From: Dallia pectoralis
Taxonomy: Eukaryota > Chordata > Actinopteri > Esociformes > Umbridae
NCBI GenBank assembly: GCA_029465975.1
Contig: CM055747.1
Location: 6,599,436-6,663,435, forward strand
Direction of reading: 5' to 3'
Length of the DNA: 64,000 bases
Shown here: in pieces, positions 1 to 13,041 of the stretch
Numbering within the stretch: position 1 is the stretch's first letter
Layout of the letters: each line of letters opens with the position of its first letter
Notes under the pieces: generated by a model
What the model was told of the DNA's origin: nothing
The model's database searches: none
The model's input: the letters and a program-made list of their open reading frames with translations, nothing else
Position numbers and translations under genes: made by a program

Positions 1-845
1 CCCACAGGTGCACTCTCCCCCACCCCGTCCCGTCTCAGTTCCACGCTCTCTCAGCCTGGCCCCTCTACCATTCTCCTAAAGTCTCACACAGGCAGGACCG
101 AAACCTCGGCCAAGCTTCCCCGCGGTGTCCATTCTCAGCCCGGTCAAACCCTGAGCCCATAGAGGAACCCGCCTCGGGGGCAAACCGGTCGGCATGTGCG
201 TATGACCGCGGTGATTAACTATTTCTCAGGGTGTCTAATCCCCCAATTAATGGCGTGCTAGACTTCAGACTTTCAAACTCAAGCGGGTGGTGCCAAATGG
301 TGCACTGGGTAGCACACAGGATTCTGATAACATGACAACTCTCACTCGCACTATAAAGGAAACAGTGGGAGATTTGGGACACAAGCGAACACTGAGCTGT
401 TGTACAGTAAAGGCCTGGACGGCTGATGAAGACCACTGTGGTCTGAGGTTCTACATTGCAGATGCATGATGGCCACACAGCTATGCGTATCCAGAAATAT
501 GTATCTGGTCAGAGAATTTCTAAAATGTTTGGGGCAGGGAAGTGCAAAATTGTTTCCGCAAAGTCCAGGTTTAGGTGTGGTGTTGCACAAGTCAATAAGC
601 AGACAATTGTGCTTGGAGGGAATTCCTCTTCTTCGTGGTAATATTTTCGGAGAAAATTAAATACTGGCAATTCCAAGAGACGTCCTTGAAAAATCTCTGC
701 TTCACCTCAATTTCTAGGTTCATTCAAACCTAATTTCCAAAGCAGAAGCATGAGGAGGGAGTGAATGTGTGTTTGTGAAAGTATGTGTATGTGTGTGTGT
801 GTGCCCTGCTGAAAACAAAACATCATGAACCAGCAAGGGGGGTTG
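1..845. other. Gene-free stretch
   Basis: No exon, RNA or mobile element was recognised. A short (GT)n lies at 781-802. Small open frames here have no recognisable domains. Confidence 0.6.
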
Positions 846-1635
846 TGTTTTGGACTCTTGGATTAGTTCTCACTGTGTTTTGTCCACTGGTGGTTAGTTT
901 TCACTGTGTTTTGGCCACTGGTGATTAGTTCTCACTGTGTTTTGGCCACTGGTGATTAGTTCTCACTGTGTTTTGGCCACTGGTGATTAGTTCTCACTGT
1001 GTTTTGGCCACTGGTGATTAGTTCTCACTGTGTTTTGGCCACTGGTGATTAGTTCTCACTGTGTTTTGGCCACTGGTGATTAGTTCTCACTTTGTTTTGG
1101 GCACTGGTGATTAGTTCTCACTGCGTTTTGGACACAGGTGATTAGTTCTCACTGCGTTTTGGACACAGGTGATTAGTTCTCACTGTGTTATGGACACAGG
1201 TGATTAGTTCTCACTGTGTTTTGGACACTGGTGATTACTTCTCACTGTGTTTTGGACACTGGTGATTACTTCTCACTGTGTTTTGGACACTGGTGATAAG
1301 TCATCACTGTGTTTTGGACACGGGTGATTAGTTCTCACTGTGTTTTGTACACTGGTGATTAGTCCTCACTGTGTTTTGGACACTGGTGATTAGTTCTCAC
1401 TGTGTTTTGGACATTGGTGATTTTTTGTAACTGCGTTTTGGCCACTGGTGATTAGTTCTCACTGTGCTTTGTCCACTTGGTGGTTAGTTCTCACTGTGTT
1501 TTGTCCACTGGTGGTTAGTTTTCACTGTGTTTTGTCCACTGGTGGTTAGTTCTCACTGCGTTTTGGACACTGGTGGTTAGTTCTCACTGTGTTTTGTCCA
1601 CTGGTGGTTAGTTCTCACTGTGTTTTGGACACAGG
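846..1635. repeat. 31-bp minisatellite (about 25 copies)
   Basis: The unit contains 'ggtgattagttctcactgtg' then 'ttttggccact'. Units in the left block say 'ggccactgg', the middle ones 'ggacacagg' or 'ggacactgg', and the right ones 'gtccactggtggttag'. One unit near 1,420 is degraded. The sequence is unrelated to the 31-bp array in ubash3b. Confidence 0.97.
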
Positions 1636-3527
1636 ACGATTACTATGAAACGGCTACTTGCTCTGAATGGTTGCTATTTAACAAAAACGTTGCAAATCTA
1701 ATTTCCCCTCAATTAACATTTCATGACTCATTCATTTCATGACTCAGAGATTGACCTCAGACGGATTATTTGTTATTACAAAACAAAAGACTCAGAAGAC
1801 TTGAATCGATATATTTTAATAGCAGTTTACGTTTTGGCAGGACATTTAAATCCAGCATTGATGATAGTGTGGCGGGCTAGTGCCTTACTCAGGAACAGAG
1901 TGTCAAAGTAGTGGTGTTAACAAAAATAGGAAATAATTTCAGCCCACATCAATCCCGCCCATCCCCATGCCATTACCCAGAGCCTCACAATGCCTAATCA
2001 CTTTCTCCCTCCAAAGATGCGTTTCAATGGGAGCTTTCAGCAGGAACTACTAACCAAACACTCTGAGCTGCTAGCCAGAGACCAGCAGGGAAATGACGAA
2101 CAATACAAACATCCTACAGACATTACAGGTTTGGTAAATACGCCTGCTGTGTGTGAGAAGGGGACGCACACAGCACAGACAACTCAGACAGCACGGACAG
2201 CACAGACGACACAGACGACACAGACGACTGCTGAGTCTGTGAGGTGCTGAGTCACAGGCGCCTGTAAGCGATTGTGCACGAATAAGGCCAGAATAGTTAT
2301 TGACCACGTACTCTAACAATCTCCACAGTTTCTGGGCGTTCAATTAGAAATTCCCCTCGTGTCTTACGGGCGGAAGAATAAGGAAGTAGGCCGCCGCGGA
2401 CACTTCCTCCGAAAGGCAAACGACGAACACTGACCCGAAGGCCGACCATCTGCGGTTACGCCCCCTAAAGGTCACTGGGGAGATTGATGGACCGCAAGTG
2501 TTTATGAATGGGTTCTCTGTCTCCGGTCACATTATACTACACAGCTTGTCTCATTGAAACAATACATGGCACCGGGTTTGACCGGGGTGTTTTTCATAGT
2601 GAGAACACACAACCGATCCGACTTGTACAGGCGATTCGGTCCGACGGAAAACGACCGATACGCACGGGAGTTCACGGCGCACGGCGATATGATGACGTTC
2701 GGATCGTCGTATTGTTACGTCGTGATGGGTGGGTGAGGAGTAACAATGATAATGTATTATAAAGGTCAACAAATGTTGACCCGGGGGTCACGGCATGACT
2801 CGGGATATTTAGAAACAAATCACGTCATGGCGTGAATATAAAAAAGCGTAGCGTGCCCAAGCGCATCTTTTTGGAAAAAATAAAAGGATATGGATAGGAT
2901 TTCTGTTAAATAATAAAAAACATTAGATTTTTTAATGTGTGAACAGCTCCTTTTTAGCGTAAAAATCTATATCTAATCTAATCGCCCAAAATATATATAC
3001 GTTCACAAACGTCTTCATCCATTGTGGTTTGTGCCAAAAGATAAGATGCTCACCAGACGATTTCACAAATCACAGTCATATTTTGTCTCGGTGAGTAAAG
3101 CCCTGGGCGTGTGGCAGGGAGGCGCGGTCTGTCTGGTTGTGGTTTCACTACCGCAGCTCAGATGTCCGTGATGACTCAGAGCACTTTCACTTGGTCGCGG
3201 TGGAGGGAAAAAGTAACTGAACCCCCGTCATTCATCCACTCACTATGTCCTTTACAAACAGATCTCGTCATTCCTGCTTGAGTCATATCCTAGGCGAGGA
3301 CACAGGCATGCGTATCGGCGGAAGCGGTAAGCGCGACACACCTTTTTTCCCCCCTTTGTCATATCCGAGAGTGGAGGGCGTTTAGACTGGAGGACAAACC
3401 ACGCCCAGCGCTAGACAATCTTCCGCTTAAAAGCCTCGGTGCGTGAAACAAGCGACTTGACGGCTTTATCTGAGACTGAGGATGGGAATTAGAATGACTT
3501 CTGTGCCAATCCAGGCTCAATATCGTC
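1636..3527. other. Gene-free stretch
   Basis: Nothing recognisable apart from the short repeat at 2,160. The part at 2,370-2,480 is richer in CG dinucleotides than its surroundings, but there is no first-exon signal. Confidence 0.55.
2160..2230. repeat. Short 9-10-bp repeat
   Basis: About seven imperfect copies of 'cacagacgac' or 'cacagacaac' occur here. Confidence 0.7.
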
Positions 3528-3539
3528 TTGCACAAACAC

Positions 3540-3570
<31 letters not shown>

Positions 3571-3596
3571 AACACACAAACACACACACACACACG
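3528..3596. repeat. (CA)n with aaac interruptions
   Basis: A (CA)n tract is broken at regular places by 'caaaca'. Confidence 0.9.
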
Positions 3597-3827
3597 CCCC
3601 GTGTCCTGACTCATATCCTAGAGCCGTGGGCGAGACAATCTCTGTGTGTTAGGGAGATTCCAGTAATACCAGAGGGAGTGGGGTTCAAAAGTTGGACTGC
3701 GACCAGTGTGGTTTCAGTCCAGTCCGAATTCTTTCATCTTTAGCACACAATGGACCAACTGTACAGTAACCTAACCAGTCGTGAATCTACCTAATATTAT
3801 ACTGGCTGCTTGTGTGCTAAACAAGAT

Positions 3828-4168
3828 GAGAGGAAGTCCTGGCTCCTAATAGGATAAAGAAGGTGAGAGCAGGTCCTGGCTCCTCATGGGTTAAAGGTAA
3901 GAGGAGGTCCTGGCTCCTCATGAGATAAAGGAGGTGAGAGCAGGTCCTGGAACCCCATGGGTTATTAGTAAAAGTGGATGGCTCCTAATGGGTTATAGAA
4001 GGTGAGAGGAGGTCCTGGCTCCTCATGGGTTAAAGGTGAGAGGAGGTCCTGGCTCCTCATGGGTTAAAGGTGAGAGGAGGTCCTGGCTCCTCACAGGTTA
4101 AAGGTGAGAGGAGGTCCTGGCTCCTCATGGGTTAAATGTGAGAGGAGGTCCTGGCTCCTCACGGGTTG
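3828..4168. repeat. 34-bp minisatellite (about 10 copies)
   Basis: The unit contains 'gtgagaggaggtcctggctc' then 'ctcatgggttaaag'. The left units are diverged ('gagagcagg', 'ctaatagg'), and the right ones nearly identical. It is unrelated to the 34-bp array at 43.7 kb. Confidence 0.95.
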
Positions 4169-4706
4169 AGCGGGTACAGCAGGAGGTTCTGCAGAATGTT
4201 ATTCCTCACAGCTGCCTGACATCCCAGTGAGGCTTTGAACAGCGCTTAAAGGAACAATAAAGTAATATTGCCCAGATGAGAGGGAAAGCACTGTGCTCTG
4301 TTCCCTCCGGAGTCGAAGACCAAACTAGTTATTATCTACACAAAATGAAACGTCCGTTCCTAGCCCAGATAATTTCCATAGTGATCCGGTTGCAGTGAAG
4401 AGGACTGGCCACCCTTCAGAGCCGGGTTCCTCTCTAGGTTTCGTCTTAAACTCGGCCCATCAGGGAGTTGTGCGTCAACTTGTGTCACTGCCAATGAAGA
4501 CCAAATGGAAGTGCCATGGAATAGATCCCCGGGGCGCACGGAGGCATTTCTCTGAGGAGAACCGGAGGGCGGCAAGAGAGCCGTGAGATGAGATACACCA
4601 GTAACGTCGAGGTGAGTATCTCCCAGGGAGCTCGAGGCCGTTCACAGTGAATTAAACACAGGCATTGAGAAGGAGGGTAGGAGAAATGCTGCAATGATCT
4701 ACATCG
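4169..4706. other. Gene-free stretch
   Basis: Unique-looking sequence between two arrays. No gene signal was seen on either strand. Confidence 0.55.
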
Positions 4707-5690
4707 CTGTGTGACTGCTGGCTGTGTGACTGCTGGCTGTGTGACTGCTGGCTGTGTGACTGCTGGCTGTGTGACTGCTGGCTGTTTGACTGCTGGCTGT
4801 GTGACTGCTGGCTGTGTGACTGCTGGCTGTGTGACTGCTGGCTGTGTGACTGCTGGCTGTGTGACTGCTGGCTGTGTGACTGCTGGCTGTGTGACTGCTG
4901 GCTGTGTGACTGCTGGCTGGCTGTGGCTGACTGCTGGCTGTGTGACTGCTGGCTGTGTGACTGCTGGCTGTTTGACTGCTGGCTGTGTGACTGCTGGCTG
5001 TTTGACTGCTGGCTGTGTGACTGCTGGCTGTGTGACTGCTGGCTGTGTGACTGCTGGCTGTTTGACTGCTGGCTGTGTGACTGCTGGCTGTGTGACTGCT
5101 GGCTGTGTGACTGCTGGCTGTTTGACTGCTGGCTGTTTGACTGCTGGCTGTGTGACTGCTGGCTGTTTGACTGCTGGCTGTTTGACTGCTGGCTGTTTGA
5201 CTGCTGGCTGTGTGACTGCTGGCTGTGTGACTGCTGGCTGTGTGACTGCTGGCTGTGTGACTGCTGGCTGTGTGACTGCTGGCTGTGTGACTGCTGGCTG
5301 TGTGACTGCTGGCTGTGTGACTGCTGGCTGTTTGACTGCTGGCTGTTTGACTGCTGGCTGTTTGACTGCTGGCTGTTTGACTGCTGGCTGTGTGACTGCT
5401 GGCTGTGTGACTGCTGGCTGTTTGACTGCTGGCTGTTTGACTGCTGGCTGTGTGACTGCTGGCTGTTTGACTGCTGGCTGTGTGACTGCTGGCTGTGTGA
5501 CTGCTGGCTGTGTGACTGCTGGCTGTTTGACTGCTGGCTGTGTGACTGCTGGCTGTGTGACTGCTGGCTGTTTGACTGCTGGCTGTGTGACTGCTGGCTG
5601 TTTGACTGCTGGCTGTTTGACTGCTGGCTGTGTGACTGCTGGCTGTGTGACTGCTGGCTGTGTGACTGCTGGCTGTTTGACTGCTGGCTC
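4707..5690. repeat. 15-bp minisatellite with two unit types (about 65 copies)
   Basis: The unit is 'gtgtgactgctggct', with a single alternating base giving 'gtttgactgctggct'. There is one slippage ('ctggctggctgtggctgac', 4,914-4,932). Because 15 is a multiple of three, both strands stay open for about 340 codons (VTAGC, CDCWL and QQSHS repeats). None has the base use, flanks or splice context of a gene. Confidence 0.98.
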
Positions 5691-8600
5691 ATCACATCAG
5701 CAGGGTATCACATTCTATGTCCCCTGTATGCATGTGAGGACATGCCCTGTATGACATTGGATCAAGTACATGTGTACGTATGTACGCTTGAACTATCATT
5801 TAGTTCCATTAAATTCAAAGTCATTTTTTATATTGAAATGCAGTTATTTTATATGAAACATTAGAAAATGTAATCATATGTTAAAATGGCCACATATAGT
5901 TGAGCATTGAATGCCACGCCAGTTTGTTAATTCAGAAAGGCGTCTTTCAAAATATTACGTGTGTGAACTGTTTGTTCGGGTGATTGCCCTCGACTAGCCC
6001 AACGATGGGGAACTTGTGACACATTTCAAAATAAAGTAACACAAGAAAACCAGAATGGCGCCAACAGAGATGTTCTTGAGGGACCAGTCCAACCTGGGGC
6101 CTACTCTGGCCGAGTTTAGTGGTGCAGTGGGGTGTGAGACGGCCATGACGGCCTGTTGGTGGCTGTGACTGACTGTCCAGACGCTGGAGATGACAGAGTG
6201 CCTCTGGAGGTATTGGGGGGGGACGGACTGTCACTGGCATGTTTAGCAAACGGGTGGGTGTATTAGCTGCTCTAGCCAATGCTAACCTTGGTCAATAAAG
6301 AGCAGTAAGGTAGCACTTTGTCTGTTTTCAATTTTCGGGTTTGGGGGAATTTTATGAATATTAAAAATAAAAGTAAGTGTAGGAGAGCTTTTGCCGAAGG
6401 TCCGGCTTAAACACACGATAAGTGACATGGTATATATGTATGTATGCACACCAGAGGCGACGACTTAAACTCCTGGATCACCCGGGGGGGGACACTTTGT
6501 CTATTTCCAAGTTGCAAGTAATGGCATTGTCCATTTATAAGACACCATCAATATAAAACCGGGGCTGCATTCTGATAGGCTGATGTGAAGATATGGATGG
6601 ACAAGGCCCGCCTGGGCTGTAATGGAAGAGTCAAGGACGTTTATTCATCGCGTGTCCAGAATGCAAGTTTTAATGAAACTATTCCTGGAATTACGTCCCT
6701 GTGACGAGGGCCATTTTGTTTCCCTTTTGTTTGTAACGGTACTACCTAAAATCTTCGGGGAATGATTACTCAGTGTGTCGTTCAGTTTCAGCTGTAGTTT
6801 AAGGAATTACGAGAAGAAAAGAAATCCCTGTGCTTGAGTATCGCCTCTCTGAAAATAAGTGTCTCCGCATCATTTTATGGCAATATTTCACCTGGGCCGC
6901 TCCCTGTGATATTACTGAACTTCCTTTGTCCGTGTCTGCTAAGTTTCCTTTTCCTCTCTAATTTATATTCTCGTTCTATCCCTCTCACTCAGCGTCTATC
7001 AGTGCCGTGGCGTTCCTTGCTGCAGTGCAGTCTGATTGGCTGACAGCCCGTCTCGAACCACTCACACTCGCTGGCTGAGAGTTGCTGTTGGCTGCCCCCC
7101 CATTTGGGTTAGACGGACTCGTCTGGCAGCTGCCGGCGGGTGGGAGGGTGAATCGAAGGAAGGGCATGCTGGCAAGGTGTGGCTGTGCCTCTCCGTCTGT
7201 GCCCAGAAAGGAGCAGGGCACAGTCGGCCGCTCGGGTAAGTGAGGTCCAGGCTTTAAGGCAGCACGGGCCCCGAAAATGGCTCTGGACCAGTCCTGGATG
7301 GACTTTATAGTTTTAGTGGTGACGTGTTAACAAAATCAATGGATTTATTATCTTCACCATAATCGAGGGCTTCTTTGAGGAACCAATGGACCAATACGGC
7401 AACAGGTTTCTGGAAGAACAGTGAAGGCATTGCTCATTTCTGGCCACACATTACAGTGAATATATAATTCCTGTTAATCTGTTCTGTTGTGTTAAGGCTA
7501 GTCATAGTAAATGTACTATAGTAGTACAGTTATATGGTAGATCTTTCCCACAATTCCTGTCACTCTGTCCAGTTTTCTTTTATTGACATTTTGGGCCCTG
7601 TTTAATCTTCCATAGCCGTGCGATCACGTGGTGGATTTGCCACAAAAGGACACACACACACCCGGCCACACACACACCCGGGCACACGCACTGTTTTCTA
7701 ACACGGCAGTGTGGCCCACATGGTTGGCTGACTCAGAGCTATGGTAGCCTGACCGGAGACGACTGGCATGCGACTGACTCAGAGAACATGCCACTGGGCT
7801 CGCGTGCGCCATAAAGCCTTTCCCTTTACCCGGTCACTCATCATCTGGGGCATCGGACATTCTGCTTCGTCATGTGCTGAGTGGAGAGGGGCACAGACGG
7901 GGACGGACGGGCACAGAGAAGCGGCGTGTACAAACGACGACGGGGATATTTTTCAGCAGCTGCCGCTGTTGGCGCTGCCCAGGATACAATTGGTCAACAC
8001 TGCAGGAGATCGAGGTGTGACTGCCCCCTGCAGACCAGACGTGGTACTGAGACGGAGTCGGTTAAAAAAAGTGAAAACACTCACCGTGGAAGGCCGCCGC
8101 CGCCGCCGGAGAACCTTCTCCATATTCATCCTGCCGACTCGGCTGCCTGAAAGAGCAAGTAAAAAGACACGGGGAGGTCAGAGGGGGCGGAGACTGGGCG
8201 TCGCCCGAGACTCGAGTGAGTCGTTATCCCGTCTAACGAACGAGCACAGTCCCACACAATCAAGAATAATGCCACTGTAAGCAGGGCAATCGAACAACGT
8301 CCGTTTCCTGCCAGGTTGGCTTCTTTAGTACCGGGCGGCAGCTCCACAGTGTGATGTGATGTCGAGAGAATGTGCAATAGTTGCAGAGGAGCCGCAAGGC
8401 ATGTCTGTCTGGTTGCTTTAGTACAGGTCATGTGATCAATAAGCCGAACGCTACCGGACAAAGGTTTACCACACCAGATATGTTTTACTGTTCTGACTGG
8501 ACTTCCAGTCGCACTGCGGCGGGTCCCCCGTCTCGATGAGCGCGTCGGGGATTCGCACAACCAAGCCGACGGGAGATCGCCAATTCTAAAAGTCGCTGTA

Positions 8601-8944
8601 AGTGACGTGGCATGAAGGGAGTTACACAGCGACGCTGCCGCTATACTGGCTGGTTATCCCCCCACCACAACCCCCCTGGCCTGACAGACTGCCGCAGTCT
8701 CGGAGTGTTGCTCTTTCTGCGTGTACTGTAGCTCGCGCCTCGGTCTGTACGGCAAAGTCATACGGAAAGCAATATGCCTCGGCCGGTCTCTGCCTCCGTC
8801 TCCCGTTCTCTCCGTCTTTCTGTCCGTTCTCCTCTCCTATTTCTTCCGCTATGGCTTCACCCGTGTCTTTCTCGTGTCTCTGACTCGCTGATGTCTCAAT
8901 TGTTTCAATCTCATTCCTTCCTTTGTGTGTGAGTGTCTTTTAGC
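5691..8944. other. Gene-free stretch with a CG-rich part
   Basis: No conserved exon was recognised. The part at about 7,860-8,600 is CG-rich and holds a (CCG)n run near 8,094-8,114, so an unannotated promoter is possible. The 170-codon frame at 7,768-8,280 has no domain and an arginine run read from the triplet repeat. Confidence 0.5.
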
Positions 8945-9055
8945 TTGTGTGTGTGTGTGTGTGTGTGTCTTTTAGCTTGTGTGTGTGTGTGTGTCATTTA
9001 GCTTGTGTATGTGTGTGTCTTTTAGCGTGTGTGTGTGTGTGTGTGTGTGCGCGAT
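8945..9055. repeat. (GT)n blocks separated by cttttagc
   Basis: Four (GT)n runs are split by 'cttttagc' or 'catttagc', making an irregular larger repeat. Confidence 0.92.
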
Positions 9056-9286
9056 TTGTTTGTGAATCTGTCTCTCTGTTCCTCTGCATCTCATTAAGAT
9101 CCTGTCATTCTGTCAGTGCCACTTTCTTTCTCTCTTTCTCTTCTCTTTTTTTCTTTAATTTCTCCGTCCTCCTGATGGCGACAGGGTGGGGAGATCTGCA
9201 TTGGTTGCTATGGCACCAGACCGATCCCGCTCCCTTCTCAGACAAGAGTAAATGTGATTCTCTCCGTTTGTGAGTGTCTGGAAGTG

Positions 9287-9292
9287 GTTGTG

Positions 9293-9334
<42 letters not shown>
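9287..9334. repeat. (GT)n tract
   Basis: A (GT)n run ends in gcgcgc. A shorter one lies at 9,681-9,706. Confidence 0.95.
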
Positions 9335-9337
<3 letters not shown>

Positions 9338-10057
9338 CTGCCCACCTGTGTGACCAAAATGTTTCTTTCCTATGGTAAGTGTTCGTTATCATGAACGAGA
9401 CAGTAATTGTCATTTTTTTATTCAGATTTTTTTTCTTTTGGAATAATCACTACTACTGGTTGCTTTGGGGATGGTCGTTTTTTTCGTTTGAAAAGATCGG
9501 CCCTATTCACGCGTATGCGTTTGTGACCAGCTCCACAACACCTCTAGCTGGGGACCTACCCAATGAAAGAAAAAGACGCAATTCATTAATGGCAGATTTG
9601 AATGAAATGAGGTAGCAGCTGGAAGATGACGGCAGACTATGATCATAATTTGATCTGTTAGTCTGTCTAGGCCTGGATTGTTGTGCGTGTGTGTGTGTGT
9701 GTGTGTCTCTGTTTGCATGTGTCAAACAGAGAGAGCATGCGTCTGAACTCATAACAGTATTATCGAGTCACAAAATGAATGCAGAAAAGGACAACCAAGG
9801 TCAAAGCCTGCTCTCTAGCCTTGTCTCTTCCACACACTCCTCTCCTTCACATCTCTCTCCCGTCTCCCGCTCCCCCATATTGTCATCCGGTCTCTCTCCC
9901 TGTGTCTCCCATTGATTCCCTCTTCCTCTCTACCAACCAGTTGCTCCCATCAATTCAGCCTCTTTCTTCTCACCTGCAAATCAATCAAACTCCAGAAGAG
10001 GGCAGTGTTTTTGTCCCCATGTCTGATCCTGCCCTGAAACACAGTACTGTTCGACAC

Positions 10058-10622
10058 ATACACTGATGAGCCGAAACATAATGACCACTTACAGGCCGGG
10101 AATAACGTTGATCATCTACTAACAACGGACCATGTCAACGTCTGGGTAGACCGGACGGCAAGCGAACAATGATGTCTCGTCAATCGATGTGACAGACGCA
10201 GGAGAAATAGGCGGCGGTAAAAATCGGAGAGGCATTGACATAAGATAACTAGAGAATAGATCAGAGCACTTGGCATTTGGAGTGCCCCCGGGTCAGCATT
10301 GGCATGTACCCACCGGCACTGGTCGGGAAAAAGGACAAACTACAAATCTGCACGGGGCGTTCGGCACCCAACTCCCATCGATGCTCGGGGCAACCGTGGC
10401 CGTCTCATCTGGTCTGAACTGACAGAAAATCTACTGTGACACAAGTCACTAACAAATCTGAACGATGGCCAGGGGAGGAATGTGTCACAACACACAGTGC
10501 ATCACGCCCTGCTGCGTACGGGACTGCGTAGCCACGGGACACCGGGGCTTGTGGAGTCCATGCGCTGTTATTACGGCACTCGGAGGACCGACAGCAAATG
10601 TGTCATGCCTCGGGTCGTCAGT
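10058..10622 (+). mobile_element. Non-autonomous Tc1-like element (family A)
   Basis: It starts 'cactgatgagccgaaacata' then 'atgaccactta', the family A terminus. Near the right it has 'acacacagtgcatcacgccc' and 'tgcgtacgggactgcgtagc', which correspond to the middle of the family's transposase gene. A weak right terminus 'gtcatgcctcgggtcgtcag' ends it. Most of the coding region is missing or scrambled, and no open frame survives. Confidence 0.7.
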
Positions 10623-12137
10623 GAATAAATATAGGCGTAGATATTAATTAACCAAGTAGTGACAGTAGGCTAGATTCAAACCTATTCTTACACAGCGGAC
10701 GCAGAATGCCGTTCTTAAAAAAACTATTCAAAATTACACTGTAAGACTTTTTTTCAGGGTCCCAGTGTAATATAGTCATCCCCGATCTTATACCTTACCC
10801 TAAATTCTCACCTCTATTCGCTTGAAAGAAATGCCTTTCTGGTTGAAAGGTGTTGTAAATATATTGATGTATATACTATTTTGTGTATATAAAGGTGTCT
10901 TTTTTTGAACAATTTCCCTCAGTGGGTAACCTTAGCGTAGAGGTTTTATCAACAGGCCTAAAGTGTTTGCTGATAGTGTCCTGATAGAATGACTACAACC
11001 AGTACAACATGTACAGACAACTATGGGACTCCAAATAGAGTGGAATTAAATGCTGTATACTCATATTACAAGCTATTCTTATATATCAAAAATATCTCTT
11101 TGACGGCAAACACGTCTCAAGTTCATAACAAACCCGAACCAAAGCTCATGTCGACGTGTGCTCTGTTCTCGTGTCTCGTTTTTTACTGCTTTATATTATT
11201 TCCTTCACGTCGTTTGATGCTACCCGTGTCCATGACAAACAAAAGCTGAAAATACAAAGTACATTTATAATGAACTGTGTTCCTGCCCTCTCCAGTTCAC
11301 ACAAAAAAAAGTTTTTTCGCTTTCCTCGGCCAGCAAATCGGAACACTCGTCTAATTGGTTTGTCGTTAAATTAAAACTACCTGTTGAAAAAAGGTTGAGT
11401 GTGAGGACGAAACAAACAAATCGTGTCAAGTCGTAGTTGGCAACCGTTGTTTAATGATACTTGGTGAAACGGGAAAAATAACGAATTCACTGTGACAAAT
11501 GAAGGGAGAACGATTGGCTACAAAGACAGAGGCCTAAAGTGACAAGACAGAGGAGTTTCCAACTTTACACATTCAACCCTTTTATGCAAACATTAAACCT
11601 AAGATTCAACTCTATCGTCCATGTAATAAATGCTTTCTCTCCCAGTTTAAATTTGTTCAATTTAACATTTAAATTGTTTAATTGCCATGGGAAACTTTGT
11701 GCACACCTGGCAAGGCAAAGGGGTGGTCAGATTAAATTAAATACAACATTTGAAAACAAAACAAAATTTAAATGAAATAGTGAATTATAATCACACGAAC
11801 ATTTGAAATGACATTTAAAATCGGTCGGTCCTCTCTGTCTTTTTCTCGCTCTAACACTGCTCTCTTCTTGGAGCCACGTGGTTCAGGTAGTGTTCGAACA
11901 TTTGTGAACATTTCGACTTCCTTGACAGAAGGGAGATTAGCGCGACACCACTCCGGAACTGTAACATCAGCACCAATTGATCCTCGTCAACTTCAGGTGT
12001 CGAACAGAGCAGACAGAGCCTGGCTTGAACCCGTGCGATCAATTGACAGTTCCAAACATGTCTTTTTCTTCTTCGAAGCAATCTCGAAAAGAGTGGCTGG
12101 TCTGGACACGCCTCCGTCACGATCGAAGGAGCTCGTA
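10623..12137. other. Gene-free stretch
   Basis: AT-rich sequence between the Tc1-like copy and the hAT element. No gene signal was seen. Confidence 0.55.
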
Positions 12138-12145
12138 TCAATCGC

Positions 12146-13033
12146 TAGGGATGGGAATTGATAAGAATTTAACGATTCCGATTCCATTATCGATATTGCT
12201 TATCGATCCGGTTCCTTATCGATTCTCATTGGGTGAGGAAATAATTACAAATTCGTTTGTTTGTATTAACTTGCTTTAATATCTGATAAGAACACCGCAC
12301 ATACTCAGAGTATACACAAATTATGTGTAGCAACCTCAGAACAAACCTAAAAGTAGGAGAGCTACAAAGTAAAGTCCAGGGACCTATAGATTTTTTCCCA
12401 TTCATTGGTCCAGCGAAAAAATAAATAAAACTGCCATTTAAGTGCCATAAAAACAAAAAACACAGACGGTAAACAGTCAAGGAAGAGCTTGTTCCTTTGG
12501 GAATATTCAACCTGAAAATAAATTCAACTCAACTGACATACAAAATAGAAAGAAGTCTTCTGTAAAGACCACAACTATCAACTTGGGCAAATGATTGACA
12601 ATAGAGATTATTATCCGTATAGTAAAAGTTTACACAATGAAATGGCGCTCACATTAACTAAATAGTTAATGTGAGCTGCTTGACTCACTTGTTGTTGTTG
12701 TGTCGCTGAGTAGTAGAGAATCAAACATGCGACAGTCCTGCAAACGGATTGCGTGCTGTGTGGCCAAATGCTTCTGCATATTGGAGGTAGTTCCCCCCAT
12801 TGCCGAAATTAAACTTTTACGACTGTTGCAAATGACTGCATTGGCGTCTTTTCGAGTGAAATATAACCACACTTTAGATCGCTTCTGCGTAACCAAAATG
12901 CGCAGCGCCTGTGTGACGGTCGTGATGACACATTTGCAACGAGCCGAACCGTTAAGCGGAATCGTTAAGCAGGTACACTAACGGTTCCAAGGAATCGATC
13001 TAAAGATGAACCGGTTCTCGATTCCCATCCCTA
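12146..13033 (-). mobile_element. hAT-family DNA transposon with perfect 8-bp target duplication
   Basis: The ends 'tagggatgggaat' (12146) and 'attcccatcccta' (ending 13033) are exact inverted repeats. The flanking octamers tcaatcgc (12138-12145 and 13034-13041) are identical, the 8-bp target-site duplication typical of hAT elements. Inside, the minus strand encodes a BED-type zinc finger fragment (see 12666-12896). At 888 bp it lacks most of a hAT transposase, so it is a non-autonomous deletion derivative. Confidence 0.93.
12666..12896 (-). pseudogene. BED zinc-finger fragment of the hAT transposase
   Basis: The 76-codon frame has RSKVWLYFTRKDANAVICNS, then TTSNMQKHLATQHA. This is the BED finger of ZBED-like hAT transposases, with the later H-x5-H pair (HLATQH). 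The second cysteine of the usual C-x2-C pair is replaced by arginine (CNSR), so the metal site is broken. A stop follows soon after a Ser/Thr-rich stretch, and the dimerisation and catalytic parts are gone. Confidence 0.85.
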
Positions 13034-13041
13034 TCAATCGC

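Noticed and set aside
4652..5754. Open frames of about 347 codons on both strands (QQSHS and VTAGC repeats), possible prion-like or cysteine-rich proteins
   Set aside because: They are translations of a 15-bp tandem repeat whose length is a multiple of three. There are no flanking exons, signal sequence or unique domain, and both strands are equally open.
7768..8280. 170-codon frame, possible first exon
   Set aside because: No recognisable domain, an arginine run comes from (CCG)n, and no clear donor or promoter was found. It is kept only as a CG-rich note.
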